DNA from: Eutrophocola salsuginis
Lineage (GTDB): Bacteria > Pseudomonadota > Gammaproteobacteria > Pseudomonadales > Pseudohongiellaceae
DNA length: 64,000 nt
Direction: 5' to 3'
Assembly (NCBI GenBank): GCA_038147195.1
Contig: JAYQTB010000004.1
Coordinates: 2,537,763-2,601,762 of the forward strand
The notes below the pieces were generated by a model. It searched no databases. It was not told where the DNA came from and was given only the letters and a program-made list of their open reading frames with translations. Positions 1 through 9,724 of the stretch are shown here, one piece after another (positions within the stretch are counted from its first letter, which is position 1; each line of letters begins with the position of its first letter). Position numbers and translations under genes: made by a program.

Positions 1-308
1 TTTGTGATGGAATATAATCTATTTTGCAATCCAACTTTTAGAAATGCCATCAGCTGGTTTATTTCTGACATAGGATGGTGGGTTAACTTTAATAACTATG
101 GCTATCTAGGACTCTATGACTGTCACTCAGTACTACTGCATATGTGTTAATGCTTCAGTATGGCGCTACCTGTTTTCATTAACAGAGTGCACGGAGATTG
201 GCTCTGCCTGAGTGATACCTAATTTATCCGCTAGGGGTAAGAGAATACAAAATGGTTTTGCTATACTTTGCCGATTGACCAGGGATTGTTAGCCGTTATT
301 CTCGCCCT
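1..308. other. Left-edge intergenic, AT-rich
   Basis: No recognisable gene. A frame is open from the window edge to a TAA at 148-150 (49 codons, aromatic-rich, with an internal ATG at 7). It could be the tail of a gene outside the window or chance; I recognise nothing in it. The stretch is clearly more AT-rich than the following gene. The right part must hold the promoter of the OpgB-like gene. Confidence 0.3.
262..267 (+). promoter_or_regulatory. Possible -10 element of the opgB-like gene
   Basis: TATACT lies about 40 bases before the ATG at 309, in the context TTTGCTATACT. The same 11-base context precedes the SapC gene at 28.59 kb. No convincing -35 hexamer is visible. Confidence 0.3.
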
Positions 309-2714
309 ATGCCCAACTTGAAAGACTTCGCCCGCTCAACTCTCGTCATGACCGCAGCCGGTGCCAGTATCCTGCTGGTGCTCTTGGCGTCCGAGATCGC
401 GAGCTTCTATTACAACCTGTCGCATGGCGGCGGGTGGTTCGTGCGCTCCACGGTGTTCCTGCTTGTTTTCCTCGCGCTCGTCTGGCGCCTGAGCGTACAT
501 ATAAAGAATTACTGGCTGCGTTTCCTCGTCTCGTTCATTGCCGTGGAAGGCCTGGTGATCTTCACCTCCGCGCGTCTCATGTCGTTCTATCTGCAGGGTG
601 AAAGCTTCAATGAAGAGTTTTTCTTTCATGCCAACATGCAGACCTTTGAGTTCGGGCTCAATGCCTTTCCCGGTATGGTCGCCCTGGTCGTAGGCTACCT
701 GGTTGCCGTAGGCGTGCTCGCCTACTTCTTCACTGCCGAGGCGCACAAGGTAAAACTGCAGGACAAGACTCTGCTTATCATACCCTGCCTGCTGTTGTCG
801 CTGGCCGTTGATCCGGACATCACCAGCGGCGCATCCTTTATCATTCGCAATGCCAGCGTGCAGAGCGACATGGCGCTGGCCGATATCGATTGGGAGGCCA
901 CCGGCCTAAATGAAGCGTCCCTGTACCGGATAGCCGACGACATCACCGCCGGTAAGAATGTCGTCATGATCTATATGGAAAGCATGGAGAAGATGTATAC
1001 CGATGAGTCGGTGTATCCCGGACTCACGCCCTTCCTCAACTCGCTGCGTGATGAAGCACTGTCATTTGAGAACATCTACCAGACTCAGGGTACCAACTTC
1101 ACCGTGGCCGGCATCGTTTCGTCGCAGTGCGGCACGCCGCTGCTGATTCCGCCGGGTCCTGGCGGCAACGACATCCTGCGCAACGGCTTCCTGCAGGAGG
1201 CGGTATGTTTCGGCGACATCCTCTCGCGCGCCGGCTACCGGCAGGTATTCATGGGCGGCGCCTCCACGCGCTTCGCCGGCAAGGGCATGTTCCTCGCCGC
1301 GCACGGCTACCAGGAAGTGCTGGGCCTGGAAGAGCTGCGTCCCCTCATGGACGATCCCGATTACCTCAACCGCTGGGGTTTGTATGACGAAACTCTGCTG
1401 GGGCTGGCCGAGGGCAAGTTCGACGAATTGGCCGCCAACACGCAAAAGCCGTTCAACTTCACTGTGCTGACCGTGGACGCACATCCGCCCGATGGCACGC
1501 CCTCGGAAGTGTGCAAACCTTACGATCGCATCGACAACATGATCTTCCACGCTGTGCACTGCACCGACCAGATGGTAGAAAAATTCGTGAACCACCTGAA
1601 GCAGAGCCCGGCCTGGGACGATACCGTGGTATTCCTGATGAGCGACCACCTTCACATGCGCAACATTGGCCAGGAATATTACCCGGAGAATTATGAACGC
1701 AAGATTTTCGTCAACATCCTCAACGCGGGCGTCACAGGCAAGATCGAAAAAAAGGGCACGCACATGGACCTGGCGCCGACCCTGCTGACCCTCATGGGCG
1801 TCAGGCACCAGCAGGCCTTCCTCGCGGGTACCAGCCTGCTGGAACCGGGCGGCAAGGTGACGTTTACAGAACGTGAATTCTCCGAGCGCTTCGCCGCCAT
1901 CCGTTATATCAACACCAACTTGCTGTCACAGATCGAAACGCCGTTATGCGAGGCGAACCCGCTGTACAGCCACGTGCAGGGTTCGCAGTTGCGCGTCGCC
2001 GGTAAGGAAGTGAACCTCACCCAGCGTGGCCGCCCGATGTCCATGGAACGCATCGGCGAATCACACGCGCTGTTCACCCTGGTCAGCACTGAGGGCAAGG
2101 TGGGCCTGAGTTTCCCGGTAAACCTGTCGCACCTGGAATACGAGATCTTCCAGTTTCGCGACAACAGCTTCTTTATTCTTGTTCCCGCCGCCGGCATTCG
2201 TCGCATCTACCCGGACCTTCCCGACTACAACGGCCTGGGCGTTCTGTTCGGCAACCTGGAGGACGGTTTCGAACTCTTGGCTTCTGATCTCTCCTTCGAC
2301 GACGGCTTCGCGATAAATGCCGATTGCAACGACCTTCTCAGTAAGGCACGCGACTATGACAGTGATGGCCTGGAATACAAACTGGGCGAGATCTGCGAAA
2401 ACGAGGTGCCCGACGGCAATGTCTGGCGTGAAAGCGAGGGCAGCCTTTCCTTGAGCACCATTGCCTACTCGGGTGAGCGCTTTCAGGCGGAGTTCAAGCG
2501 CAACAGCCGAGGCTGGTACCAGGTGATCGCCTACCAGCCCCTGGAACCGGTGGCGCCGGAAGGCGTATGCGATGCCTTCTACCAGAGTCAGGAGATCCTC
2601 ATTCCCGGTGTACAGTCTGAAAACGGACCCGTCAGCCTGATCCTGAACAAGATCCCGGGCGTCACCCTGACCTTCGAAATAGGCCCGGCCACCCCGCTGC
2701 CGTCGGGTAATTGA
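309..2714 (+). CDS. OpgB-like phosphoglycerol transferase (LTA synthase/sulfatase-fold family)
   Basis: The first ~170 residues hold about five hydrophobic helices, followed by an alkaline-phosphatase/sulfatase-fold domain (about 215-520). The metal-site segment MIYMESMEKMY (~220-230) precedes GTNFTVAGIVSSQCG, whose Thr (~265) matches the nucleophile of this family. TVDAHPP, FLMSDHLH and THMDLAPTLL supply the remaining metal/active-site blocks. This pattern is that of E. coli OpgB (MdoB), which moves phosphoglycerol from phosphatidylglycerol onto periplasmic glucans; I infer the same chemistry but cannot fix the acceptor. About 270 residues follow the catalytic domain and show no motif I recognise. 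It stands alone, 84 bases before the DUF3604 gene. No opgG/opgH partner is in the window. Confidence 0.8.
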   Translation: MPNLKDFARSTLVMTAAGASILLVLLASEIASFYYNLSHGGGWFVRSTVFLLVFLALVWRLSVHIKNYWLRFLVSFIAVEGLVIFTSARLMSFYLQGESFNEEFFFHANMQTFEFGLNAFPGMVALVVGYLVAVGVLAYFFTAEAHKVKLQDKTLLIIPCLLLSLAVDPDITSGASFIIRNASVQSDMALADIDWEATGLNEASLYRIADDITAGKNVVMIYMESMEKMYTDESVYPGLTPFLNSLRDEALSFENIYQTQGTNFTVAGIVSSQCGTPLLIPPGPGGNDILRNGFLQEAVCFGDILSRAGYRQVFMGGASTRFAGKGMFLAAHGYQEVLGLEELRPLMDDPDYLNRWGLYDETLLGLAEGKFDELAANTQKPFNFTVLTVDAHPPDGTPSEVCKPYDRIDNMIFHAVHCTDQMVEKFVNHLKQSPAWDDTVVFLMSDHLHMRNIGQEYYPENYERKIFVNILNAGVTGKIEKKGTHMDLAPTLLTLMGVRHQQAFLAGTSLLEPGGKVTFTEREFSERFAAIRYINTNLLSQIETPLCEANPLYSHVQGSQLRVAGKEVNLTQRGRPMSMERIGESHALFTLVSTEGKVGLSFPVNLSHLEYEIFQFRDNSFFILVPAAGIRRIYPDLPDYNGLGVLFGNLEDGFELLASDLSFDDGFAINADCNDLLSKARDYDSDGLEYKLGEICENEVPDGNVWRESEGSLSLSTIAYSGERFQAEFKRNSRGWYQVIAYQPLEPVAPEGVCDAFYQSQEILIPGVQSENGPVSLILNKIPGVTLTFEIGPATPLPSGN

Positions 2715-2798
2715 CCGGGGTCATCAAACCCGCATCCGTATTTGCTTTTGCCGTGTAATTTGTCTAGTTTTCTCCTCAAATAATAAGAGGGCTGCGGC

Positions 2799-4643
2799 AT
2801 GTATACCAATCTGTTTTTTATCAAGAATTCCGTCCGGTTACTGGCCGCGGCCGTCGGCCTGGCAGGCGCCACATTGGCCAGCGCGCAGACCCAGTTGCTC
2901 TGGGGCGACCTGCACCTGCATACCAACCTCTCCACGGATGCCTTCGCCACCAACAACAAGGGCGTGACGCCCGACATGGCTTATCGTTTCGCCAAGGGCA
3001 TTCCCATCCTGCATCCCAACCTGGATGACTGGGTACGCATAGGCCGCCCACTCGACTTCCTCGCCATCACCGATCACGCCACCAACCTAGGCATCGATGT
3101 CATGGCGCTGGAAGGTCATCCGCTGCTCCAGGCCACACCGCGTGGCCGTGACGTGATCGAGAATCTACAGGCGATGGCCGGCGAGCCCCGCAGTGGCTTC
3201 ATGCGTTATCAGCCCGAAGACGGCAACCGCGCCGAACTGGCCGAACAGATCTTTTCGCCGGCCATGCGTGCCGCCGGCTGGCAGATGCAGGTGGATGCAG
3301 CCACCCGCCACAACGTGCCCGGCGAGTTCACTACCTTTTACGCCTGGGAATGGACCTCGCTGATACCGAGCCAGCAGGGTATCAAGAACCTGCATCGCAA
3401 CGTGATCAGTAACGCCGACAGCACGGATGCGGCCATGCAGTTCGTGCCGTTCAGTAACCAGGACAGCCTCGACCCCGAAGCACTGTTCGCCTTCCTGCAC
3501 AACACATCAGACAGGACCGGCATCGATTTCGTCGCCATTCCCCACAACTCGAATATCTCCGGCGGCCTGATGTTCGCCGACCAGGATTCGCAAGGGCGGC
3601 CTATCGATGCCATCTACGCCCGTGAGCGCATGCGCTGGGAACTGCTGATGGAAATCACGCAGATGAAAGGTACCTCCGAAACTCATCCCGCCTTATCGCC
3701 CAACGACGAGTTCGCCAATTACGAGATCCGTAACAAGCTGCTCACCGGCCAGGTGATGGAGCCGACACCGGCCGACTACGCCCGTGGTGGCCTGCTGTCC
3801 GGCATGCAGATCGAGGACCGGATTGGGGAGAACCCGTTCAAGTTCGGTTTTGTCGGCGCCTCCGACGGCCACGTTGGCATGTCCGCAATCGAGGAAGACA
3901 ATTTCTTCGGTAAGATAGGCAGCGATTCCAAGCTGAGCCAGCGCGCCGTATCGCAGGAACAGAACCTCGTTTTTCCGGCCTGGGACATGAGCGCCTCCGG
4001 TCTCACCGGCGTGTGGGCCGAAGAAAATACCCGCGAATCCATCTTCGCCGCCTTCAAGCGTCGCGAAGTATACGGCACCACCGGCCCACGCATATCCCTG
4101 CGTGTGTTCGGCGGTTTCAACTTCAACAGCCGCGATGCCCGCGCGAACGACATCGCCGCTGTCGGCTATCGCAAGGGCGTGCCTATGGGCGCCGACCTGA
4201 CTGCCGCGCCGCGCAACCGTGCACCTTCGTTCCTTATACATGCCGCCATGGACCCTACCGGCGCCAACCTCGACCGAGTCCAGGTGATCAAGGGTTGGAT
4301 CGATGCCGATGGCAACCCGCAAGAGAAGGTGTACGACGTGGCCTGGTCGGATGACCGACGCATGGGTGTAGACGGCAAGCTACCGCCGGTCGGCAATACT
4401 GTGGATGTCACCACCGGTTACTACAGCAACAACATTGGTGCTCCGCAGCTCGCCGTGGTGTGGGAGGATCCAGATTTCGATCCCGCGCTTGATGCCTTTT
4501 ATTACGTGCGCGCCATCGAGATCCCGACGCCGCGCCATACCCTGTTCGACGCCCTGGCCCTGCAAATTCCGGTCGAGCAGACCCAGTGGCCGGCCACCAT
4601 CCAGGAACGCGCTTACTCGAGCCCCATTTGGTACACACCCTGA
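2799..4643 (+). CDS. Secreted DUF3604 protein (PHP-like metal site)
   Basis: A Sec signal peptide ends near Ala-Gln at 29-30. The mature part opens with WGDLHLHTNLSTDAF (35-49); HLHT, with DFLAITDH (~86-93) and GASDGH in the middle, are the metal-ligand blocks of PHP-type phosphoesterases. The length (614 aa) and this pattern fit DUF3604, a family without an established substrate and common in marine bacteria. An extracytoplasmic metal-dependent hydrolase is the reasonable inference. The start has a purine-rich GAGGG ribosome site 9-13 bases upstream. It is followed after 17 bases by a lipoprotein gene and further on by NTF2-like secreted proteins, which suggests one expression unit. Confidence 0.85.
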   Translation: MYTNLFFIKNSVRLLAAAVGLAGATLASAQTQLLWGDLHLHTNLSTDAFATNNKGVTPDMAYRFAKGIPILHPNLDDWVRIGRPLDFLAITDHATNLGIDVMALEGHPLLQATPRGRDVIENLQAMAGEPRSGFMRYQPEDGNRAELAEQIFSPAMRAAGWQMQVDAATRHNVPGEFTTFYAWEWTSLIPSQQGIKNLHRNVISNADSTDAAMQFVPFSNQDSLDPEALFAFLHNTSDRTGIDFVAIPHNSNISGGLMFADQDSQGRPIDAIYARERMRWELLMEITQMKGTSETHPALSPNDEFANYEIRNKLLTGQVMEPTPADYARGGLLSGMQIEDRIGENPFKFGFVGASDGHVGMSAIEEDNFFGKIGSDSKLSQRAVSQEQNLVFPAWDMSASGLTGVWAEENTRESIFAAFKRREVYGTTGPRISLRVFGGFNFNSRDARANDIAAVGYRKGVPMGADLTAAPRNRAPSFLIHAAMDPTGANLDRVQVIKGWIDADGNPQEKVYDVAWSDDRRMGVDGKLPPVGNTVDVTTGYYSNNIGAPQLAVVWEDPDFDPALDAFYYVRAIEIPTPRHTLFDALALQIPVEQTQWPATIQERAYSSPIWYTP

Positions 4644-4660
4644 TCTTCATCGAGACTTCA

Positions 4661-5686
4661 ATGACAACTGCTTTCAAATCGACCATAGTTTGCGCCACCC
4701 TCATGCTTACTGCCTGCGGCGGTGACCAGGCTGCCGACGCGCCTTTAACCGCAACACCAACACCCCAGGCCTGCAACCGCGACTGCCTCATCGAAATTGC
4801 CAATATCTACGTCGCGGCACTGGCGGCGCACGACCCGAGCATTCCGCCGCTGGCCGACGACATCGCCTTCGTGGAAAACGTGACCCGCATGCAGCCTGGC
4901 GAAGGCCTGTGGGAAAGCACCGTGGAGGGGCCATCCAGCTTCGCCATCTTCGTGCCTGATGTGGAATTGCAGCAGGTAGGATTCCTCGGCGTCATGAAGC
5001 GCCGCATTACCGGCGAAAACGGTGAAGAAGAACAACCGATCATTTTTGCCATTCGCCTGAAACGCGGTGACAAGGGCAAGATTACCGAGGCAGAGCATCT
5101 CGTGTCCGGCATACGCGCCGATTTTCTCGCCAACCTGCAAGCCCCCCGCGCCGGATTGCTCGCACAGGTGCCGGAAGACTCGCGCCTGTCACGTGAGGCA
5201 CTGGCAACCATGGGCATGGCTTATTACGACGCGCTGGATGACAACGACGGTTCCCTGATGCCATTCGCGGACGACTGCGAGCGTCACGAGAACGGCATGA
5301 TTACTGCCGGCCCGCAGGCCGGTCCCGGGCCGGTCATTCCGGGTGATGCCTCGCAGGCACCGGTGGCTCGCAGCTGCGCTGCACAGCTCGACAGCCTGAC
5401 CTTCACCTATATCGACCGAATCGAGAACCGCCGGCTGGTGGCAGTCGATCCTGTCAGCGGACTGGTTATGGGGTTCTCGCATTTCCGTCACCCGATGGAC
5501 AACCTGCCGTACGACGTCATCCACACCGACGGCTCCACCTCTCAGCGCACCAATGAGAACATGCCTTTCCAGCCGTTTGATCTGCCGGCTGCTCACATCT
5601 TTAAGTTCGGCGCAGACGGCCAGGTGCACGAGATCGAGGCCATGGGCTTTACCGCACCGCTGTATTCCCCGACCGGCTGGGAGTGA
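4661..5686 (+). CDS. Lipoprotein with two NTF2-like repeats, function unknown
   Basis: I start it at 4661 rather than at an upstream in-frame ATG (4586) because the short form begins with a clean lipoprotein leader: a basic/hydrophobic stretch, then LTAC with Cys19 as the lipidated residue, then GGD. The 341-residue protein seems to hold two related halves. YVAALAAHDPSIPPLADDIA (~50-70) and YYDALDDNDGSLMPFADD (~187-204) match each other and resemble the first helix of NTF2/SnoaL folds. It lies between the DUF3604 gene (17-base gap) and two further NTF2-like genes. No catalytic residue can be named. It is probably attached to the outer membrane and faces the periplasm. Confidence 0.65.
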   Translation: MTTAFKSTIVCATLMLTACGGDQAADAPLTATPTPQACNRDCLIEIANIYVAALAAHDPSIPPLADDIAFVENVTRMQPGEGLWESTVEGPSSFAIFVPDVELQQVGFLGVMKRRITGENGEEEQPIIFAIRLKRGDKGKITEAEHLVSGIRADFLANLQAPRAGLLAQVPEDSRLSREALATMGMAYYDALDDNDGSLMPFADDCERHENGMITAGPQAGPGPVIPGDASQAPVARSCAAQLDSLTFTYIDRIENRRLVAVDPVSGLVMGFSHFRHPMDNLPYDVIHTDGSTSQRTNENMPFQPFDLPAAHIFKFGADGQVHEIEAMGFTAPLYSPTGWE

Positions 5687-5827
5687 CAACTCGGGAACTG
5701 AAGGCTGTCATCTGGCATCAACCTGGTAGGCAAATCCCCGAAAGCACACATAAAGCCTGACATCCCGGCCCCTTCTGTTATACGCTTTGCCCTCAACGCC
5801 CCAGTGAATCAAGGGACCCTAATTACA

Positions 5828-7252
5828 ATGAAAACCGTCCTAAAACTCTTATCCTCCATCTTGCTTCTTTTCCCCCTCCTGGTCTTTGGACAGTCCGACG
5901 AGGCTAGGTACACCAGCCTCCTGGCAAGCCTCAACGCCCTAAAAGCCGAGGCGACCTACGTCGAGGACATGAACGCCATCACCAAACTCGGCCGCGCCTT
6001 CGGTTACTACATCGACAAGGGCTACTTCGCTGAAGCCGCTAACCTGTTCACCATTGAGGGCCGCCTCATGTACGGTATGGACGGCGTCTACATTGGCCGC
6101 GATCGCATCCAGGAACTGCTCACCCGCCAGGGCGGCGGCTCCATGAACGCTGGCCCTGGCTTGCCCTTCGGCCGCTTCAACATGCACATGCAGCTGCAGC
6201 CGCTGGTCACCATCGCGGAAGACGGCATGAGCGCCCGGGCACGGTGGCGCGAATGGTCACTGCTGGGCAACTACAAGGACAAGGCGGAGTGGGGCGACGC
6301 CATCCAGGAAAACGCCTACATAAAAGAAGACGGCGTGTGGAAGATCGCCGAGATGCGCCTGTTTATCAACTTTGTTGCTCCCTACCAGGGCGGTTGGGCG
6401 GCCATGGAACGCGCGCCGCGCAACTGGAAGACGCCGGTGGGCAAAGACTTCCGCGCTGACGAACGCTCACCGGTCAACTACCGGCCCTTCCCAGAAATCA
6501 CCGTCCCCGCGTTCCACTATGAAAACAACCTGAGCTCGATCATGGCGCCGCCGCCGTTCCACGACCTGCCGAACAGGCCCAACGATCCTCTCGGCCAGCT
6601 AGAACAACGCGCGGACGATGAAAGGATCAAACTCGCGCGCCAACATTCATTGCGGGCCGTGGAAAATCTGCAGGCCATGTTTGGCTATTACTTTGACAAG
6701 GGTTTATGGACGCAGGCCGTGGATCTTTTCACCACTGATGGCACCTGGGAGTTCGGCCAGATGGGCGTCTACCAGGGCAAAGCCAGCATCGCCCGCGGCA
6801 TGACCAACTTCGGCCCGGAAGGTCTGGAGGAAGGCCAGCTCAACAACTTCCCCATGCTGCAGCCGGTGATCCACGTGTCTGAGGACAACAGCCGCGCCTG
6901 GGGAAGATTCCGCAGCGATGTCATGCGCACCGTGGACGGCAAAGGGCAGTGGGGCGGCGGCCTGTACGAAAATGAATACGTGAACGACAACGGCACCTGG
7001 AAGATCGCCAAGCAGCATTATTGGGTGACCTTCTGGGGCGACTACGACAAGGGCTGGACAGGCGAGGGCATCATACCCGTCGAAACCATGAGCAGCACCA
7101 TCCGACCTGACGCGCCACCGACGGTGGAATATGAGTCATTCCCCAACACCTACATCGTGCCGTTTCACTACAACAATCCCGTCACCGGCGAACCTCACCG
7201 TGACATGGAAAGACTGGCTGCCGACAAAGCCGCTGGCAAAAACGTGAGGTAA
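5828..7252 (+). CDS. Secreted protein with two SnoaL/NTF2-like domains
   Basis: The ATG at 5828 gives a normal signal peptide (Lys, then a Leu-rich core, ending LVFGQ) and has AAGGGA about 12 bases upstream; an earlier in-frame ATG at 5804 would spoil the leader. The 474-aa product carries two copies of the SnoaL/NTF2 pattern, roughly residues 25-165 and 265-420. In both, FGYY(I/F)DKG is followed by LFT..G, MGVY.G and, at the end, ENEYV/ENAYIKEDGVWKIA. NTF2-like domains include ketosteroid-isomerase-type and dehydratase enzymes as well as non-enzymatic binding proteins; the substrate is not evident. The next gene encodes a one-domain relative, so an ancestral duplication is likely. Confidence 0.75.
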   Translation: MKTVLKLLSSILLLFPLLVFGQSDEARYTSLLASLNALKAEATYVEDMNAITKLGRAFGYYIDKGYFAEAANLFTIEGRLMYGMDGVYIGRDRIQELLTRQGGGSMNAGPGLPFGRFNMHMQLQPLVTIAEDGMSARARWREWSLLGNYKDKAEWGDAIQENAYIKEDGVWKIAEMRLFINFVAPYQGGWAAMERAPRNWKTPVGKDFRADERSPVNYRPFPEITVPAFHYENNLSSIMAPPPFHDLPNRPNDPLGQLEQRADDERIKLARQHSLRAVENLQAMFGYYFDKGLWTQAVDLFTTDGTWEFGQMGVYQGKASIARGMTNFGPEGLEEGQLNNFPMLQPVIHVSEDNSRAWGRFRSDVMRTVDGKGQWGGGLYENEYVNDNGTWKIAKQHYWVTFWGDYDKGWTGEGIIPVETMSSTIRPDAPPTVEYESFPNTYIVPFHYNNPVTGEPHRDMERLAADKAAGKNVR

Positions 7253-7293
7253 GCACAGTGAATAATTCACAAAACAAGAAAAGCCTGATGACC

Positions 7294-8031
7294 ATGAAGA
7301 AATTGCTGAAGGTTGGCGTATTCTTCATCTCTTCCTTGCTATTTTCTCTTTCCTCCGGCTTGGCCCAGGCCCAAAGCCTTGCTGAACTCCGTGCGCTCGA
7401 AGCTGAACTCGACTCAGTCAGTAATCGCATCGAAAAACTGGAAGATCAGAGTGAAGTTGAAATCTTACAGCGCACGTATGGTTACTATGTCGATAAATCT
7501 TTGTGGTATTCGTTGCATGACCTTTGGGCCGATGACGGTACACTGGAGATAGGGGGTAGAGGCGTATTTTTAGGTAAAGATCGAGTTTTCGAGTACATGA
7601 ACGTAGGCCTCGGTCCCGTCGGCCCAGCCCGCGGCATCCTTGTGGACCACCAGCAGTTCCAGAACATCACCACCGTCCACGACGACGGCACCGCGGAAGT
7701 CCGCGGCATCGCGTTCGTCATGTCCATCGGCGGCTGGGGTCACAATTACTACGAAGACGATTTCGTGAAAGAAGACGGCGTATGGAAGATGAAGACCCTG
7801 CACGGCCCGTTCAACATGTACTCAGGCTACGGCATCGGCTGGGTCGACAACCTGATCACTAACACATGGCCCGCCAAGTTCCCGCCGCCGCCTGATCTGC
7901 CGCCAACAGTCATCTACCTGGCCTACCCGAGCTACTACGTGGAGCCCTTCCACTACCCCAACCCGGTTACGGGCGAACCGATGCCGCCTCATGATCCGGC
8001 GGCTGGGGGAGAGGCATTTGGTAGAAAATGA
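7294..8031 (+). CDS. Secreted SnoaL/NTF2-like protein
   Basis: A signal peptide ending around GLAQAQ is read from the ATG at 7294; in-frame starts at 7258 (GTG) and 7288 (ATG) are possible, but lengthen the leader. After a short coiled segment (~25-45, Leu/Glu-rich), RTYGYYVDKSLW and DLWADDGTLEIGGRGVF give the SnoaL-like core, closing with DFVKEDGVWKMKTLHGPF. The last 50 residues are Pro-rich, ending with YVEPFHYPNPVTGEP. The same tail (VPFHYNNPVTGEP) ends the preceding two-domain protein, so the pair are clear paralogues. It follows that gene by about 40 bases and converges on the enolase-family gene. Confidence 0.75.
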   Translation: MKKLLKVGVFFISSLLFSLSSGLAQAQSLAELRALEAELDSVSNRIEKLEDQSEVEILQRTYGYYVDKSLWYSLHDLWADDGTLEIGGRGVFLGKDRVFEYMNVGLGPVGPARGILVDHQQFQNITTVHDDGTAEVRGIAFVMSIGGWGHNYYEDDFVKEDGVWKMKTLHGPFNMYSGYGIGWVDNLITNTWPAKFPPPPDLPPTVIYLAYPSYYVEPFHYPNPVTGEPMPPHDPAAGGEAFGRK

Positions 8032-8071
8032 AGTAGAGCAAATGACAAATAAAAAGCTGCTCTTACCTCTC

Positions 8072-9328
8072 TTATAAATAGATATAAGACCCATCCGGCC
8101 TCACATACGGCTCTCCCTGGTACAACCCCTCTGTCCTCGCTTCATCGATCTCGCTGATGAGGTTCACCTGGTCTTCATGAAACGACCCGCCGATGCCCGG
8201 GCGTTCGTTGGGCCATAATTTTCCATCTTCCAATGTATAGGTGTCGTTAACGTAATCGGGCAGGGCGCCGCGTGCCATCTCGTTAATGATGGGGCCGCTG
8301 GTGGCAAACAGGCAGTGGCTGACCGCGGCAGTGGAAAGCGGGGCGGTGAAGTGAGGCACCACGCCGACATGGTGGGCGTTGCATAGAGCGGCGATCTGCA
8401 TGAAGGGCGTGACGCCGCCCACGTTGGGCATTGAGGCGCGCAGCCAGTCGACCAGGTTGGTTTCCACCAGCGGGCGAATGCCGTCCATGATATCCCCGAA
8501 TTGTTCGCCCGCAGCCAGCGGCACGTAGGTCTGTTCCCTGAGGCGCGCGAACTGGGTGGCGTCGGTGATGCTTCTTACGGGGTCTTCTACGAAGAAGGGG
8601 TTCAGGGGCTCCAGCAGTTTGCATAGGCGGGTGATGTCCGGCAGGTCGAAGCGGGTGTGTGCGTCCAGGATCCAGTCGCCGTCGTCGCCCACGCCGGCTC
8701 GCATCTGTTCGGCGACGCGGGCGGTCTGGTCCACGGCCTGGCGGGCATTGAATTGGCCATTTTCGTCGTAGTCAACGCCGTGGAAGCGCACGGCGCGGAA
8801 GCCGGCATCCATGACGGAGCGGGCGCTGTCGCGGGCATTACGCTCGTTGAGGGTGCCAAAACTCTGGTAGCACTCGATATAGTCGCGGCTGCGCCCGCCT
8901 AGTAATTCATATAACGGCACATCCAGGGCCTTGGACTTCAGGTCCCACAAGGCGCAGTCCAGGGCGCCCATGGCGTGAAGTTTTTCCCGACCGGGGGGAT
9001 AGAACTTGTTGCGGTAGAGCTTGCTCCACAGGTATTCGATGCGGAAGGGATCCTCGCCGATGAGCAAGCCCGCAATGTCTTCATGCAGGTCCTTCGTGCC
9101 GCCTTGACCGATGCCGGTGAGCCCTGAGTCGGTTTCGATGGTGACGAGTATTTCGCTTAAGTTTATCCAGTCGGACAAGCCGTTGGTGCCCGTGGGGTTG
9201 TAGACGCGGATACGGGTGATCTTCGTGTCGCTTAGTGCGCCCTTCGCGTACTGGGTGAGGCCGGCGTTGAGGATGGAGGCGGTGGCTAGGCTAGTTAATA
9301 TGGCCTGACAGAGTTGGCGGCGATGCAT
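8072..9328 (-). CDS. Exported mandelate racemase/galactonate dehydratase-like enzyme (enolase superfamily)
   Basis: The C-terminal barrel has the metal and acid-base residues in order: DAH (Asp222, His224), VEDP (Glu248), AAGEQ (Glu275) and VVPHFTAP (His326). This D-x-H / E / E / H set is that of sugar-acid dehydratases of the D-galactonate/mannonate type rather than of muconate cycloisomerase. The N-terminal capping domain is present, and the length (418 aa) is normal plus a leader. The leader is unusual: MHRRQLCQAIL then a hydrophobic stretch looks like a twin-arginine signal, whereas this family is normally cytoplasmic. It suggests export of the folded Mg2+ enzyme. The exact sugar acid, if it is one, cannot be read from the sequence. 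Confidence 0.85.
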   Translation of the reverse strand: MHRRQLCQAILTSLATASILNAGLTQYAKGALSDTKITRIRVYNPTGTNGLSDWINLSEILVTIETDSGLTGIGQGGTKDLHEDIAGLLIGEDPFRIEYLWSKLYRNKFYPPGREKLHAMGALDCALWDLKSKALDVPLYELLGGRSRDYIECYQSFGTLNERNARDSARSVMDAGFRAVRFHGVDYDENGQFNARQAVDQTARVAEQMRAGVGDDGDWILDAHTRFDLPDITRLCKLLEPLNPFFVEDPVRSITDATQFARLREQTYVPLAAGEQFGDIMDGIRPLVETNLVDWLRASMPNVGGVTPFMQIAALCNAHHVGVVPHFTAPLSTAAVSHCLFATSGPIINEMARGALPDYVNDTYTLEDGKLWPNERPGIGGSFHEDQVNLISEIDEARTEGLYQGEPYVRPDGSYIYL

Positions 9329-9724
9329 GTGTGGTTCCCCCTTGTTATCGGGATTATTGCATGGATTGTGGTGGTATCGGCAAATGGCCTTTGGTGGCTA
9401 TGTCGATCTGCACTGATTTAAAGTTGCTGTGACGCCAAATGCGGTGCTGCGCACCTTATCCGAGCAACATGGAACCCAATCAATGGCCTCAGGTTATGTA
9501 ACATTTTTATAAATCTGGTCTTCACATTTTTGCATTACATTTATTAGATGTTTGTGTAGTTATGCAGGCAGTGTCACATCACTGCTGTACATGTCCAGAT
9601 ATTTAATTAAGGATTTACTAGATACCAGGATGGGCGTATTTTTATTTCAGTAGTTTTAAGAAATAAACTCTGAAGTTAGTTGTAGGGATGAAACTGTCCA
9701 GATAATTAATTGGAGAATATTGCT
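9329..9724. other. AT-rich intergenic, no gene seen
   Basis: A divergent-promoter interval between the enolase-family gene and the small ORF at 9725. Base composition drops sharply to AT-rich from about 9490. I see no open frame of note, tRNA or terminator. The shift in composition suggests a small acquired or decayed segment extending to about 10.0 kb. Confidence 0.3.
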
